From JAJPJX01 sp964568355 (lineage in GTDB: Bacteria > Acidobacteriota > Terriglobia > Bryobacterales > Bryobacteraceae): a stretch of 7,596 bases of DNA. Positions 1-7,284 of this stretch are shown one piece after another. The stretch is taken from positions 1-7,596 of the forward strand of contig CAZMRK010000268.1 in the NCBI GenBank assembly GCA_964568355.1. Reading direction: 5' to 3'. The position numbers and the translations under genes are program-made. Position 1 is the stretch's first letter. Every line of letters begins with the position of its first letter. The notes beneath the pieces were generated by a model that worked only from the letters and a program-made list of their open reading frames with translations, had not been told where the DNA came from and made no database searches.

Positions 1-1077
1 ATCAAGGTGCTGATTGTCGATGACTCGGCCATCGTACGCAAGATTTTGAGCGAGGCGCTGGCCGGAGAGCCGGACCTGGAAGTTGTCGGCACGGCGCCAG
101 ACCCCTACGTGGCGCGCGACAAAATCCTGGCCCTCCAACCCGATGTCCTCACGCTCGACATCGAAATGCCGCGGATGGACGGGCTGACCTTCCTGCGCAA
201 GCTGATGCGCTATCATCCCTTGCCGGTGATTGTCATCAGTTCGCTGGGGCAGGCCTCCTGCCAGGCGGCCCTGCAGGCTCTGGCTTCGGGAGCAGTGGAA
301 GTGCTAGCGAAACCGGGAGGCCCTTACTCGGTGGGAGAATTGCGAATCGACCTGGCGTCTCGCATTCGCGCCGCCGCGGCCGCGCGGCTGCGGATCCCCA
401 AGTCCGACACACCTGCCGCTCCGGCGCCCCTGGCTCCAGCCCCGGTATGGACAGAGCCCGTACAGCGAACCAGGGCATCTGTGGAAGGCGAACTGGTCGC
501 GATCGGCGCCTCGACCGGCGGTACCCAGGCCATCGAGGCCGTACTGACGCAGATGCCTCCGGATTGCCCGCCCATCGTCATCGCGCAGCACATCCCCGCC
601 GGGTTTTCCAACGCCTTCGCCATGCGGCTGAATCAGATCTGCCGCATGGAGGTCAAAGAGGCGGAAAACGGCGACCTGCTCACCGGGGGACGCGCGTTGG
701 TCGCGCCAGGCAACCTGCACATGCTGCTGCGCCGCTCCGGGTCCGTTTATCGCGTGGAAGTGAAGACCGGCCCGCGCGTCTGTTATCAGAGGCCCTCGGT
801 CGACGTCCTGTTCCGGTCGGTCGCCGAAGTCGCGGGCCCGCGGGCGATCGGAGCCATTCTAACCGGCATGGGCGCCGACGGAGCTCAGGGGCTGCTCGAA
901 ATGCACCGGACCGGCGCCTGGACCATCGCCCAGGACGAAGCCAGTTGCGTGGTGTTCGGAATGCCGCGGGAAGCGATCAAACTGGGAGCGGCTGATCAGG
1001 TGGCGCCGCTCCAGCGGATTGCGCACGCCATTCTCTCCGCCGTCGACTCGAGGGCGGGCGCCCGGCGCCTGGCCTGA
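1..1077 (+). CDS. cheB: Chemotaxis response regulator protein-glutamate methylesterase CheB (5' end cut by window)
   Basis: CheB removes methyl groups from (and deamidates) glutamates of chemoreceptors in the cytoplasm when its receiver domain is phosphorylated by CheA. Numbered from base 1, residues 1-120 are a receiver domain: acidic pair D7-D8, phospho-acceptor D53 in LDIEMPRMDG, S80 and K104. An Ala/Pro-rich linker follows (about 125-160). The C-terminal methylesterase domain carries the expected triad: S171 in GASTGG, H197 in AQHIPAG and D293 in GMGADG. The 358 residues present match the family's usual length. The frame is open at base 1 and begins I-K-V-L-I-V-D-D, where CheB proteins usually begin M-x-x-V-L-(I/V)-V-D-D, so the true start is probably one or a few codons upstream. 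The GTG at 7 would delete the start of the first beta-strand. The rest of the chemotaxis cluster would lie to the left. The stop is TGA, converging on the next gene. Confidence 0.96.
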   Translation: MKVLIVDDSAIVRKILSEALAGEPDLEVVGTAPDPYVARDKILALQPDVLTLDIEMPRMDGLTFLRKLMRYHPLPVIVISSLGQASCQAALQALASGAVEVLAKPGGPYSVGELRIDLASRIRAAAAARLRIPKSDTPAAPAPLAPAPVWTEPVQRTRASVEGELVAIGASTGGTQAIEAVLTQMPPDCPPIVIAQHIPAGFSNAFAMRLNQICRMEVKEAENGDLLTGGRALVAPGNLHMLLRRSGSVYRVEVKTGPRVCYQRPSVDVLFRSVAEVAGPRAIGAILTGMGADGAQGLLEMHRTGAWTIAQDEASCVVFGMPREAIKLGAADQVAPLQRIAHAILSAVDSRAGARRLA

Positions 1078-1111
1078 CCCGTCGTCATACGCCCGGCGGC
1101 GCCCAGGCAGA

Positions 1112-2560
1112 CTACGCGTTCCGCAGGCAGCGCGCCAGGAAATTTTCCGTGATCTTCCGCGCGCGCTCATCCGGACCGGCAGGCCGTCCCAGGCGGGAAG
1201 CGGCCGGCGCATGTCCCGGCGGACAGCTCAGGGCCTCGGGCCACCAGATGGTGCCGGCGTTGAACACCCAGTTGTTTTTCGGACCGGGAAACACCACCGC
1301 GGCGAAGGTGCCGCCATCGGGTTCGCGGCTGAAGGGAGCCAAAGGAGCCTGCGCCACCACCTCCAGCCCGGGCAAATCGGCGGGTTTGCCGTGATATTCC
1401 CAGCCCACCAGGCCCTCGAACCCATCGCCGTTGCGCATGCCCGTGCCTTCGAATAGCCAATGCTTCTCGTTCGTCACCACCCAATCGCCGTATCCGGGGC
1501 CGAAGGAATGCGTGCCCATCAACAGGTGCTCGTTGGGGAAGCGGCCCTGCCGGGCAAAAGCACGCAGCGGAGTACGGGTCACGCTGCTCGGATAGGTGAC
1601 GATGCGGCGCCGGATGGCGTTGCCGCTGAGGAAGGCGATGTTCAGGCCGTTTTCGCGAGCCGACCAGAGATTATCGTACATCGCCCGGGTCCAGTATTCA
1701 TCGTGCGCCACTGAGAGAAACACCTTGACACGCCGCAACAGGTCCGGGTCTCGCTCGGTATCCAGGTTCGAACAATAAATAACGTCGTAGCCCTGCTGCT
1801 CGAGCCAGAACGAAAGCGGATGCTCCCAAAGAAGGTACTCTCCGGAGCCGAGCGATTGAGCCACCTCATGGACCTGCCCGTATTGCGCATAGGGGCGGTC
1901 GAAGCTCACCCGTACGTTATCGCCCGTGTAGCTGTAGCTGTTCGTGTGCTTCGGCGTGCCATCGTCGTAGAGGGAGTCCCAGCCGGGCCACTTGTTGTAA
2001 GCCTGCCAGGTGAAATCGGAGCATTGAAACAGCAGTTCCGCGGGCCGTCTGCTCTTGACGATGAAGACGACATAGCTTTCGATGGGCTGACCGACCAGTG
2101 CCAGCTTACCCAAATAGACACCGCTCGGCCAATCTGACGGGATCTCGAACTCGGCGGCCGGCTGCCAGGCGCATTCGCGCACGCGCTCCATTCCCATCAG
2201 CGGCACGGGCTGCGGCTCGCCCGAAAACGGTCCCAGGCGCGCCATGTGCCGGCCGCCTTTGCCGCCATAGTAGCCCGAGCGATACAGATCCAGCGTAAAC
2301 TTGCCAGCCGGATTCGCACTGACCATAAACCGGATCTTCTCGCCCGGATAGAGACTGGCCTCCGAACAGTAGCCTTCCAGGCGCGGCGAGCGCAAGCCGG
2401 AGCCGGAACTGGCATCAAAAGCATAGTGCTTGAGCTGCCAGGCGAGCGTACCGGGCTTCTGGTTCTCCAGCGTGATGGGAGAGTGGCGGGCGGCCCGTGC
2501 GGCCAGCGGCACCGCACCCGCCTTCAGGATGCCGCGACGCGTAATCCCGTACTCGTTCAT
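1112..2560 (-). CDS. Exported N,N-dimethylformamidase beta-subunit-like protein
   Basis: This 482-residue protein resembles the C-terminal/catalytic region of the N,N-dimethylformamidase large subunit, a mononuclear-iron amidohydrolase (two Tyr and one carboxylate as iron ligands in the characterised enzyme). Family-like blocks are LYRSGYYGGKGGR (about 92-104), HDEYW (286-290), NGLNIAFLSGNA (304-315) and FEGLVGWEYHG (381-391). The end, with a W-W-P-E segment and a basic helix containing ITENFL, is also typical. Y289, E371 and E388 are candidate metal or active-site residues; I cannot assign them without an alignment. The N-terminus has a twin-arginine motif (TRRGILK, residues 7-13), suggesting Tat export of a folded metalloprotein. 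The following hydrophobic stretch is short and broken by arginines, so export is not certain. The start ATG lies 15 bases after the receptor gene's stop. The true substrate is unknown; many family members are not shown to act on dimethylformamide. Confidence 0.85.
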   Translation of the reverse strand: MNEYGITRRGILKAGAVPLAARAARHSPITLENQKPGTLAWQLKHYAFDASSGSGLRSPRLEGYCSEASLYPGEKIRFMVSANPAGKFTLDLYRSGYYGGKGGRHMARLGPFSGEPQPVPLMGMERVRECAWQPAAEFEIPSDWPSGVYLGKLALVGQPIESYVVFIVKSRRPAELLFQCSDFTWQAYNKWPGWDSLYDDGTPKHTNSYSYTGDNVRVSFDRPYAQYGQVHEVAQSLGSGEYLLWEHPLSFWLEQQGYDVIYCSNLDTERDPDLLRRVKVFLSVAHDEYWTRAMYDNLWSARENGLNIAFLSGNAIRRRIVTYPSSVTRTPLRAFARQGRFPNEHLLMGTHSFGPGYGDWVVTNEKHWLFEGTGMRNGDGFEGLVGWEYHGKPADLPGLEVVAQAPLAPFSREPDGGTFAAVVFPGPKNNWVFNAGTIWWPEALSCPPGHAPAASRLGRPAGPDERARKITENFLARCLRNA

Positions 2561-2571
2561 GATGATCCCGA

Positions 2572-2577
2572 TCCCTC
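2572..2577 (-). promoter_or_regulatory. Shine-Dalgarno site overlapping the receptor stop codon
   Basis: On the minus strand the sequence TGAGGGA combines the receptor's TGA stop (2578-2576) with a GAGGGA ribosome-binding site 11 bases before the ATG of the dimethylformamidase-like gene. The overlap means ribosomes ending the receptor sit on the next initiation site, which suggests translational coupling. Confidence 0.6.
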
Positions 2578-5500
2578 AAAATTCGACGCGTCCGCGCAGC
2601 ATGATCTGCCGTCCCGACGCAAAGGCGTTCACCGCACTAATGACGCCCACCGAGCCCGGCGCCGAAATATTGGTATTGGAGGTGCCGGGATTGGCGAAGT
2701 TGGGGTGGTTCAGCGCATTCTGCGCCGCCACCAGGAACGTGAAGCGCAGGCGCTCCCGGATCGGGAAGGTCTTCCCGATGGTCAGGTTATTCAGTTGCAG
2801 CCCGGGCCCCTCCAGAACATTCACCCCACTGTTGCCGAACGTACCGGGAGAGGGCACGGTGAAGCAGGAAGCATCGAACCAGCGGCCGATGCTGCGCTGA
2901 TCGGACGGCAGATTTCCATTGCACACCCGGTTGGGCAGCCCGCCGGAGGTGTTCGTGTTTGATGGATCCGAGCCGGAGAAGCCGGGGGAGAAAAATTGTC
3001 CCGTCTGGAAATAGGCGATCCAGTAGAGCTGCCATCCTCCCACCATCTGGTTCACGACTCCCGGGGCATTGCCGAGAAGGCGGTGACCGTGGCCGACCGG
3101 CAGATTCCAGATCGCGTTGACCACCATGCGCTGGCGAACCGTGTTGGGGTCGCGGCCCCAGAGTAGCGGAGCATAGGGATTTTCCAGATCGCCCATGTTG
3201 TTGTAGTTCGAAGCCAGCGTCCAGTGCGCGTCGAAAGTGACCTGGCCCACTTTGCGCTGTGCCTCCAGGGTGAGGGCATTAAAGTTGGACGAGCCGTCGT
3301 CGCGGGCCAGGGTGGTGCTGACAAACTGGGAATAGGGGCGGCGGCCGGCGGTAAACGGCACCAGGCTCGCTTCCGGCTTGTTGATTTCGATGGTGTAGTT
3401 CAGGTTGCGGGAGCGAATGCCGAGATAGGAGAGCCGGAGTCCGATATCGCGCACCTGGCGCTCCACCGTCGCACTGAACTGGTGAACCTGGCCGTTCTTC
3501 GTACTGGGGTCGAAGCCGGCCACGCTTTGCGAAGGCACGGTACCGCCGCCGCCCGGAAAAGGATTCGGAAACGCGAACAGCGCCTGTGCGTTCTGCACCG
3601 AGTTGAAGAATGTTTCGGTCAACTGGAACGGTCCCCCACCTTGAGCGCGCGCGTAGGGACCGAGCGTTTCGGTGTAGATGCCGTATCCGCCGCGCACCAC
3701 AAACTTGTCGCCATAGGGCCGCCACGCGACGCCGATGCGCGGAGCGAAATTGTGGAGCGACGGGTTCTGCACGGCCTGACCCGCCACTACGTTGATCGTC
3801 TTGGGATAGAGCGGGCTCACCGCCTGCAACGCGCCGCCCGGCACCAGCACGTTACCTGTGGCCGGATCCCAGTTGTAGACCCGCCCATCGTCATAGCTGG
3901 CGGAGCCGAAGCGCTGCCAGCGCAGGCCGAGGTCGAGCGTGACGCGGCTGGACACTTTAAAGGTGTCCTGCACATAGAGCCCGGTCTCGTTGTCGAGCTG
4001 GGTGCGATTGGTGAGCGGATTCAGGCGCTGGCTCGAATACGGCAAGCCCAGCAGAAAATCCGAGAAGCCATATCCGCTAAAGTTGCCGTTGAACGTGAAG
4101 TAGCCATAGCTTCCTTCCGGGACCAGCCCGCTGAAGTTGCTCAGATACCGGAACTCGCCGCCGAACTTGACCACGTGGCGGCCGCGCGCCCAGGTGAGCG
4201 CATCGGTGACATCCCAGTTCTTATTAATCTGGTTGACCCCTCCGGGCTGCTCGCGGAGGCTACTGTAGCCGCTGATATCGATGCGGGGAAAGCCCATCGC
4301 GCTCAGGTTCTGCGGGTTGACGCCCTGAATCCCCAGGTTCTTGACCGCGTCATCGCCCTTGATTGGGGTAATGCCGTGCACTTCGTCGCCATCGTAAACG
4401 TTGGGCTTGTAAAGTCCGAAGCGCGCGGTATTGACGAGCCCCGCGGAAAAGATATGGGTATCCTCGAATACCAGCGTCATGCTGTCCCGTACACGCGTCC
4501 AGGTGAAGGCCGGATAGGTTCCGGCCAGCACGTAGAGAGGCTTGCTGGTCAGCAAGCGCCCCCATATCGTATTTTTTTCAGTCAGCTTGTGGTCCACGCG
4601 ATAGTCGTAGCTATCCCAGCGGAACAGGTCGCCCGGATAGGGAAACAAAAACCCGAAGTTGTTGGAGAGAGCTCCGCTTGCGCCCAGATTGGGAGCCGGC
4701 AGGTATTGCTGCAGAACCTGCGTAGAAGTCGAGTTCAGACGCGCGGTGGGGATCACGTTGTTAGGGAACGGCGCGTTGGTGGTGGGATCTTTGATGGTGA
4801 CCGGCCTGGCGGTACCCAGCAGTTCGGAGAAGTCGCCCTGCCTCATTCTGTCGGTCGGGACGCTCAATAGATTAAAAGTAGAACTGGGCCAGCGCTGGCC
4901 GCTCCAGGAAAAGAAAAAGAAGGTGCGGTTGCGAATCACCGGCCCCGAAATCTCCGCGTTCATGGTGTGGAAGAGATTCTTAGGCTTTTTGGCGTCGAAG
5001 AAATTGCGCGCGGAGAGCGCCGAATTCTGGTGCCAGTAGGCGGCCCGGCCGTGAAACTGGTTCGTGCCTCCCTTGGTGGCCATGCTGATATAGGCGGGCC
5101 GCGAAAACTCGGCGGAGTTATTGCCCGTAACGATATCCACTTCCTGCATAGCGTGCACATTGGACGCCTGCAGCGAGCTGCCATCGCCGGGAATGCCGTC
5201 AATGGCGGTCTGCACCTGCTTGTCCGGCTGCCCCGCGAGTTGAATGCCGTAGATCCCGCTGGTCGCCTGCACGAGCGGCAAGGTGGTCATGATGGCCTGC
5301 GGGTTGCGGCCGTCGCCCACCCATGGGGCGTCATCGAAGCGTTTGTTGGTGAAGCTGCCCTGGATCTTGGCCGTATCCGTGGTGATCACGGCGGCATCGG
5401 CCTGCACGGTCACCTCCGAGGTGACCGCGCCCAGTTCGAGCGCGATATCGATGCGCCGGATTTGTGTGCTTTCGAGGATCACATTGTCGGCGACGAACGT

Positions 5501-5758
5501 TTTAAAGCCAGCCCGCTTGGCGGTCACCCGATAGGATCCTCTAGGCAGATCCGAGACCTCGAAGTCGCCGCTCTCGTTGCTCGGAACGGAGCGCTGAATG
5601 TTGGTGCCTAAATTGAGTACGGTGATCTCGGCGCCGGCAATCGGCGTCCCGGAAGGATCGGTCACCGAACCGCGAATCGTAGAGACAATCAATTGTGCTG
5701 CCACCGGCATGGCCGCCAGCAGCGCGCAAACAGCAATAGCCCGGAATATCCCTCTCAC
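2576..5758 (-). CDS. TonB-dependent receptor, Oar-like, with carboxypeptidase-regulatory N-domain
   Basis: A large outer-membrane transporter, 1060 residues from the GTG at 5758. Residues 1-22 are a clear signal peptide (R2, R6, a hydrophobic core, cleavage near VAA|Q). Residues about 29-113 form a carboxypeptidase-regulatory-like beta-sandwich (GSVTDPSGTPIAGAEITVLN, then SGDFEVSDLPRGSYRVTAKRAGF). A plug-like region follows to about residue 235 (QTAIDGIPGD, MQEVDIVTGNNSAEFSR, ATKGGTNQFHG). The rest is a barrel rich in alternating aromatic strands and ends in RGRVEF, a C-terminal Phe beta-signal. No obvious TonB box is visible. In-frame TTG at 5779 is an alternative start (1067 residues), but it lacks a well-placed ribosome-binding site. 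The GTG has GGAGGG 11 bases upstream and puts the signal peptide at the very N-terminus. It is transcribed with the dimethylformamidase-like gene downstream. Such receptors import or bind poorly diffusible nutrients; the ligand is unknown. Confidence 0.95.
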   Translation of the reverse strand: MRGIFRAIAVCALLAAMPVAAQLIVSTIRGSVTDPSGTPIAGAEITVLNLGTNIQRSVPSNESGDFEVSDLPRGSYRVTAKRAGFKTFVADNVILESTQIRRIDIALELGAVTSEVTVQADAAVITTDTAKIQGSFTNKRFDDAPWVGDGRNPQAIMTTLPLVQATSGIYGIQLAGQPDKQVQTAIDGIPGDGSSLQASNVHAMQEVDIVTGNNSAEFSRPAYISMATKGGTNQFHGRAAYWHQNSALSARNFFDAKKPKNLFHTMNAEISGPVIRNRTFFFFSWSGQRWPSSTFNLLSVPTDRMRQGDFSELLGTARPVTIKDPTTNAPFPNNVIPTARLNSTSTQVLQQYLPAPNLGASGALSNNFGFLFPYPGDLFRWDSYDYRVDHKLTEKNTIWGRLLTSKPLYVLAGTYPAFTWTRVRDSMTLVFEDTHIFSAGLVNTARFGLYKPNVYDGDEVHGITPIKGDDAVKNLGIQGVNPQNLSAMGFPRIDISGYSSLREQPGGVNQINKNWDVTDALTWARGRHVVKFGGEFRYLSNFSGLVPEGSYGYFTFNGNFSGYGFSDFLLGLPYSSQRLNPLTNRTQLDNETGLYVQDTFKVSSRVTLDLGLRWQRFGSASYDDGRVYNWDPATGNVLVPGGALQAVSPLYPKTINVVAGQAVQNPSLHNFAPRIGVAWRPYGDKFVVRGGYGIYTETLGPYARAQGGGPFQLTETFFNSVQNAQALFAFPNPFPGGGGTVPSQSVAGFDPSTKNGQVHQFSATVERQVRDIGLRLSYLGIRSRNLNYTIEINKPEASLVPFTAGRRPYSQFVSTTLARDDGSSNFNALTLEAQRKVGQVTFDAHWTLASNYNNMGDLENPYAPLLWGRDPNTVRQRMVVNAIWNLPVGHGHRLLGNAPGVVNQMVGGWQLYWIAYFQTGQFFSPGFSGSDPSNTNTSGGLPNRVCNGNLPSDQRSIGRWFDASCFTVPSPGTFGNSGVNVLEGPGLQLNNLTIGKTFPIRERLRFTFLVAAQNALNHPNFANPGTSNTNISAPGSVGVISAVNAFASGRQIMLRGRVEF

Positions 5759-5769
5759 GTCTTGCGTCG

Positions 5770-5775
5770 CCCTCC
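5770..5775 (-). promoter_or_regulatory. Shine-Dalgarno GGAGGG favouring the GTG start at 5758
   Basis: GGAGGG on the minus strand ends 11 bases before the GTG at 5758 and lies inside the extension that would be coding if TTG at 5779 were used. The TTG has only a GAGG some 16 bases upstream. An in-frame stop (TGA at 5800-5798) excludes any start further upstream. The site therefore decides for the shorter protein. Confidence 0.6.
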
Positions 5776-5799
5776 ACAACGGGTTGAATGGATGGCCTC

Positions 5800-5805
5800 A
5801 GTATA
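5800..5805 (-). promoter_or_regulatory. Candidate -10 element (TATACT) of the receptor operon
   Basis: TATACT on the minus strand matches the sigma70-type -10 consensus at five of six positions. It would place transcription start near 5793, giving a leader of about 35 bases before the GTG at 5758. No good -35 hexamer is seen at 16-18 bases; TTGCTG is present but 22 bases away. The call therefore rests on one hexamer and its position. Confidence 0.3.
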
Positions 5806-5889
5806 TGGGAGCGTAGTGGATGATGCTCAGCAAAGTTCCTGCGCACCGGCCGCCCGTCCAAAAGGCTGAACACGGCAGCCGGCAGGAAT

Positions 5890-5910
5890 CCGGCGGCGGG
5901 GCGCCGCCGG
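5890..5910. terminator. GC-rich 8-bp hairpin between the NYN gene and the receptor
   Basis: CCGGCGGC (5890-5897) and GCCGCCGG (5903-5910) form a perfect 8-bp stem with a five-base loop. It sits about 45 bases past the NYN gene's stop, the right place for that gene's terminator. However, the T-rich tract (TATTTT, 5911-5916) is on the plus-strand side, so the minus-strand transcript gets no good U-run. It may be a Rho-assisted or bidirectional terminator. A weaker alternative stem (5878-5882 with 5890-5894) competes for the same arm. Confidence 0.35.
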
Positions 5911-5955
5911 TATTTTGGTGAACTGGATAACAATCAGGAGGTGCGTTCGAACAGG

Positions 5956-7284
5956 CTATTCCGAAGGCGCCTCTTCGGCGGCGGGCTTCTTGCGCGACCG
6001 CGTCGTAGTCCGTTTCCGGGCCGTGGACGTGGTACCTTCAGCGGTCTTCGCAGCCGTCTTGCGAGGAGTCCGGGTAGTGCGGCGCCGGGTCGGGTTCGCA
6101 GCCGGTTTTTCTTCGCGGGCTACTGGCTGCCCCACCACAATCGGCTGCGGCTCGTCCTCGGGCTCGGCAATACGCTCCGGTTCCGGCTCGGGCAGCGCGG
6201 GGGGATGGAACTCCGCCCCCAGATACACCATCAATCCGCGTTCTTCGTCCGGCGTGATGCGCACCACGCCCTTATCCTGGGCGTAGTTGAGGAACTCGCT
6301 GAACTCCTGGAATCCATACTGCTTCCAGTCGAAGTTTGGCTGCTCTGACTTGACCCATTCCGCCAACTCATCGGCCACGGACCCGCCATCCACGTCCATG
6401 CGATGCGTCTCCAGAACATCCCGCAGGACGGGCAGCGCTTCTTCCGGCTTGGCTTGCGGCGTCTCGGGAACCGAAACGATCCGCTTAATCATGTAGCGGC
6501 CTTCGCCCCCGGTGACCTGAACGTAATTCGCCTTCTGCAACTTCTCCACGAAATCGGTGAAGGAACTGGCCCCGTACTGCTTCTCATTAAAGGTCGAGTC
6601 CAGTTGCAGCATGGTGGATTTCAGCAGGCCCAGTTGCGGGCGTACTTCCCGCCGTTCGAGCACCTGCAAGGCGCGCTCCACCAGCGGCATAGCCTGCGCC
6701 AGGTCGAGCGGAGCCGGGCGGCGCTGCGCCTGGCGCTGCTGTTGCTGGGGATGCTGCTGGGCCTGTTGCGGCTGCGGCGGCTGGTGCGTGTGCGCATGAG
6801 AGCGGGACGCCTTCGGCTCGTCCAGCAGCGATTCATAGGAGATAAACTCGTGACAGTTTTTCTGCAGAATCGTGCTGGTGAACGCGCGTCCTCCGATCAC
6901 CAGCACCCGCTTGTCGTACTGCTTCAGCTTGTTCAGCAGGGCGATGAAGTCGCTGTCGCCGCTGACAATGGCGAAGGCATTGATGTGGTCGTGGGTGAAC
7001 GCCATCTCCAGCGCGTCCAGCGCCAGGTTGATGTCCGCCCCGTTCTTGTCTCCGCGGGGAGATGGATCGCGCTGCACCATCTGCACAGCGTGCTCGGTCA
7101 GAGCCCGGGTGGCGCCCTCCTGGCGGCTCCAGTTGGCATACGCGATCTTGGTAACGATTTCGCCGCGTTCCTTCAGTGCATCCAGCACCGCCGCTACATC
7201 GAATTCCCGATGCAGCGTGGATTTTACACCGATTTCGATGTTATCGAAATCGATAAACACGGCCAGTTTCAGTTTTTCTTCCAT
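5956..7284 (-). CDS. NYN (PIN-like) putative RNase with tandem OST-HTH/LOTUS domains and basic tail
   Basis: A 442-residue cytoplasmic protein. Residues 5-155 form a NYN/LabA-type (DUF88) nuclease-fold domain. Acidic residues are at the expected places: D12 and D14 in FIDFDN, D84 and D90 in KNGADINLALDA, D110 and D112 in VSGDSDF. This suggests metal-dependent RNA cleavage. A disordered His/Gln/Pro-rich linker follows (163-190). Two winged-helix OST-HTH (LOTUS) domains come next, about 198-268 (KQYGASSFTDFVEKL) and 283-356 (KQYGFQEFSEFLNYA); such domains bind RNA. An acidic Pro/Glu stretch (362-380) leads to a Thr/Arg/Lys-rich basic tail (about 390-433) resembling histone-H1-like tails, likely for nucleic-acid binding. 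The ATG is supported by AAAGGAA five bases upstream (7290-7296). NYN plus OST-HTH is a known combination, as in eukaryotic MARF1-like proteins; the specific RNA target is unknown. It appears to be a single-gene unit. Confidence 0.92.
   Translation of the reverse strand: MEEKLKLAVFIDFDNIEIGVKSTLHREFDVAAVLDALKERGEIVTKIAYANWSRQEGATRALTEHAVQMVQRDPSPRGDKNGADINLALDALEMAFTHDHINAFAIVSGDSDFIALLNKLKQYDKRVLVIGGRAFTSTILQKNCHEFISYESLLDEPKASRSHAHTHQPPQPQQAQQHPQQQQRQAQRRPAPLDLAQAMPLVERALQVLERREVRPQLGLLKSTMLQLDSTFNEKQYGASSFTDFVEKLQKANYVQVTGGEGRYMIKRIVSVPETPQAKPEEALPVLRDVLETHRMDVDGGSVADELAEWVKSEQPNFDWKQYGFQEFSEFLNYAQDKGVVRITPDEERGLMVYLGAEFHPPALPEPEPERIAEPEDEPQPIVVGQPVAREEKPAANPTRRRTTRTPRKTAAKTAEGTTSTARKRTTTRSRKKPAAEEAPSE
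6718..6798 (-). repeat. Low-complexity Gln/His/Pro-coding tract
   Basis: This tract encodes residues 163-189 of the NYN/OST-HTH protein. It is dominated by CAG/CAA, CAT/CAC and CCG/CCC codons, giving CTG-like triplets on the plus strand. It is the flexible linker between the nuclease-fold domain and the first OST-HTH domain. Mixed CAA and CAG codons argue against a recent pure triplet expansion, though length variation between strains is plausible. Confidence 0.7.
7230..7252. repeat. Perfect 10-base inverted repeat at the start of the NYN gene
   Basis: CGATTTCGAT (7230-7239) and ATCGAAATCG (7243-7252) are perfect inverted copies around a three-base spacer. On the minus strand they span from the third base of codon 11 to the first base of codon 19, covering the catalytic D-F-D-N motif, about 30 bases after the ATG. 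An overlapping, mutually exclusive smaller stem (7241-7246 with 7251-7256, four-base loop) uses the same bases. The repeat may act as an mRNA hairpin or operator, or may be a by-product of Asp/Ile/Glu codons. Confidence 0.6.

Noticed and set aside
1056..1108. GC-rich inverted repeats (GGGCGCC/GGCGCCC and GCCTGG/CCAGGC) at the convergent gene ends
   Set aside because: The loops are over 30 bases, no T-run follows on either strand, and GC-rich coding ends easily give such matches; not called as a terminator.
4540..4557. GCTTGCTG/CAGCAAGC near-palindrome inside the receptor gene
   Set aside because: An 8-bp arm inside coding sequence is expected about once by chance in a window this size, and it is not near a gene boundary.
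3224..4870. 548-codon plus-strand open frame opposite the receptor gene
   Set aside because: It lies wholly antisense to a well-supported receptor gene, its translation shows no recognisable domain, and long antisense frames are common opposite GC-rich coding sequence.
5936..5943. Perfect Shine-Dalgarno AGGAGGTG on the plus strand
   Set aside because: No start codon sits at a suitable distance before a believable plus-strand gene; the frames that follow are antisense to the basic tail of the NYN protein. Probably chance.
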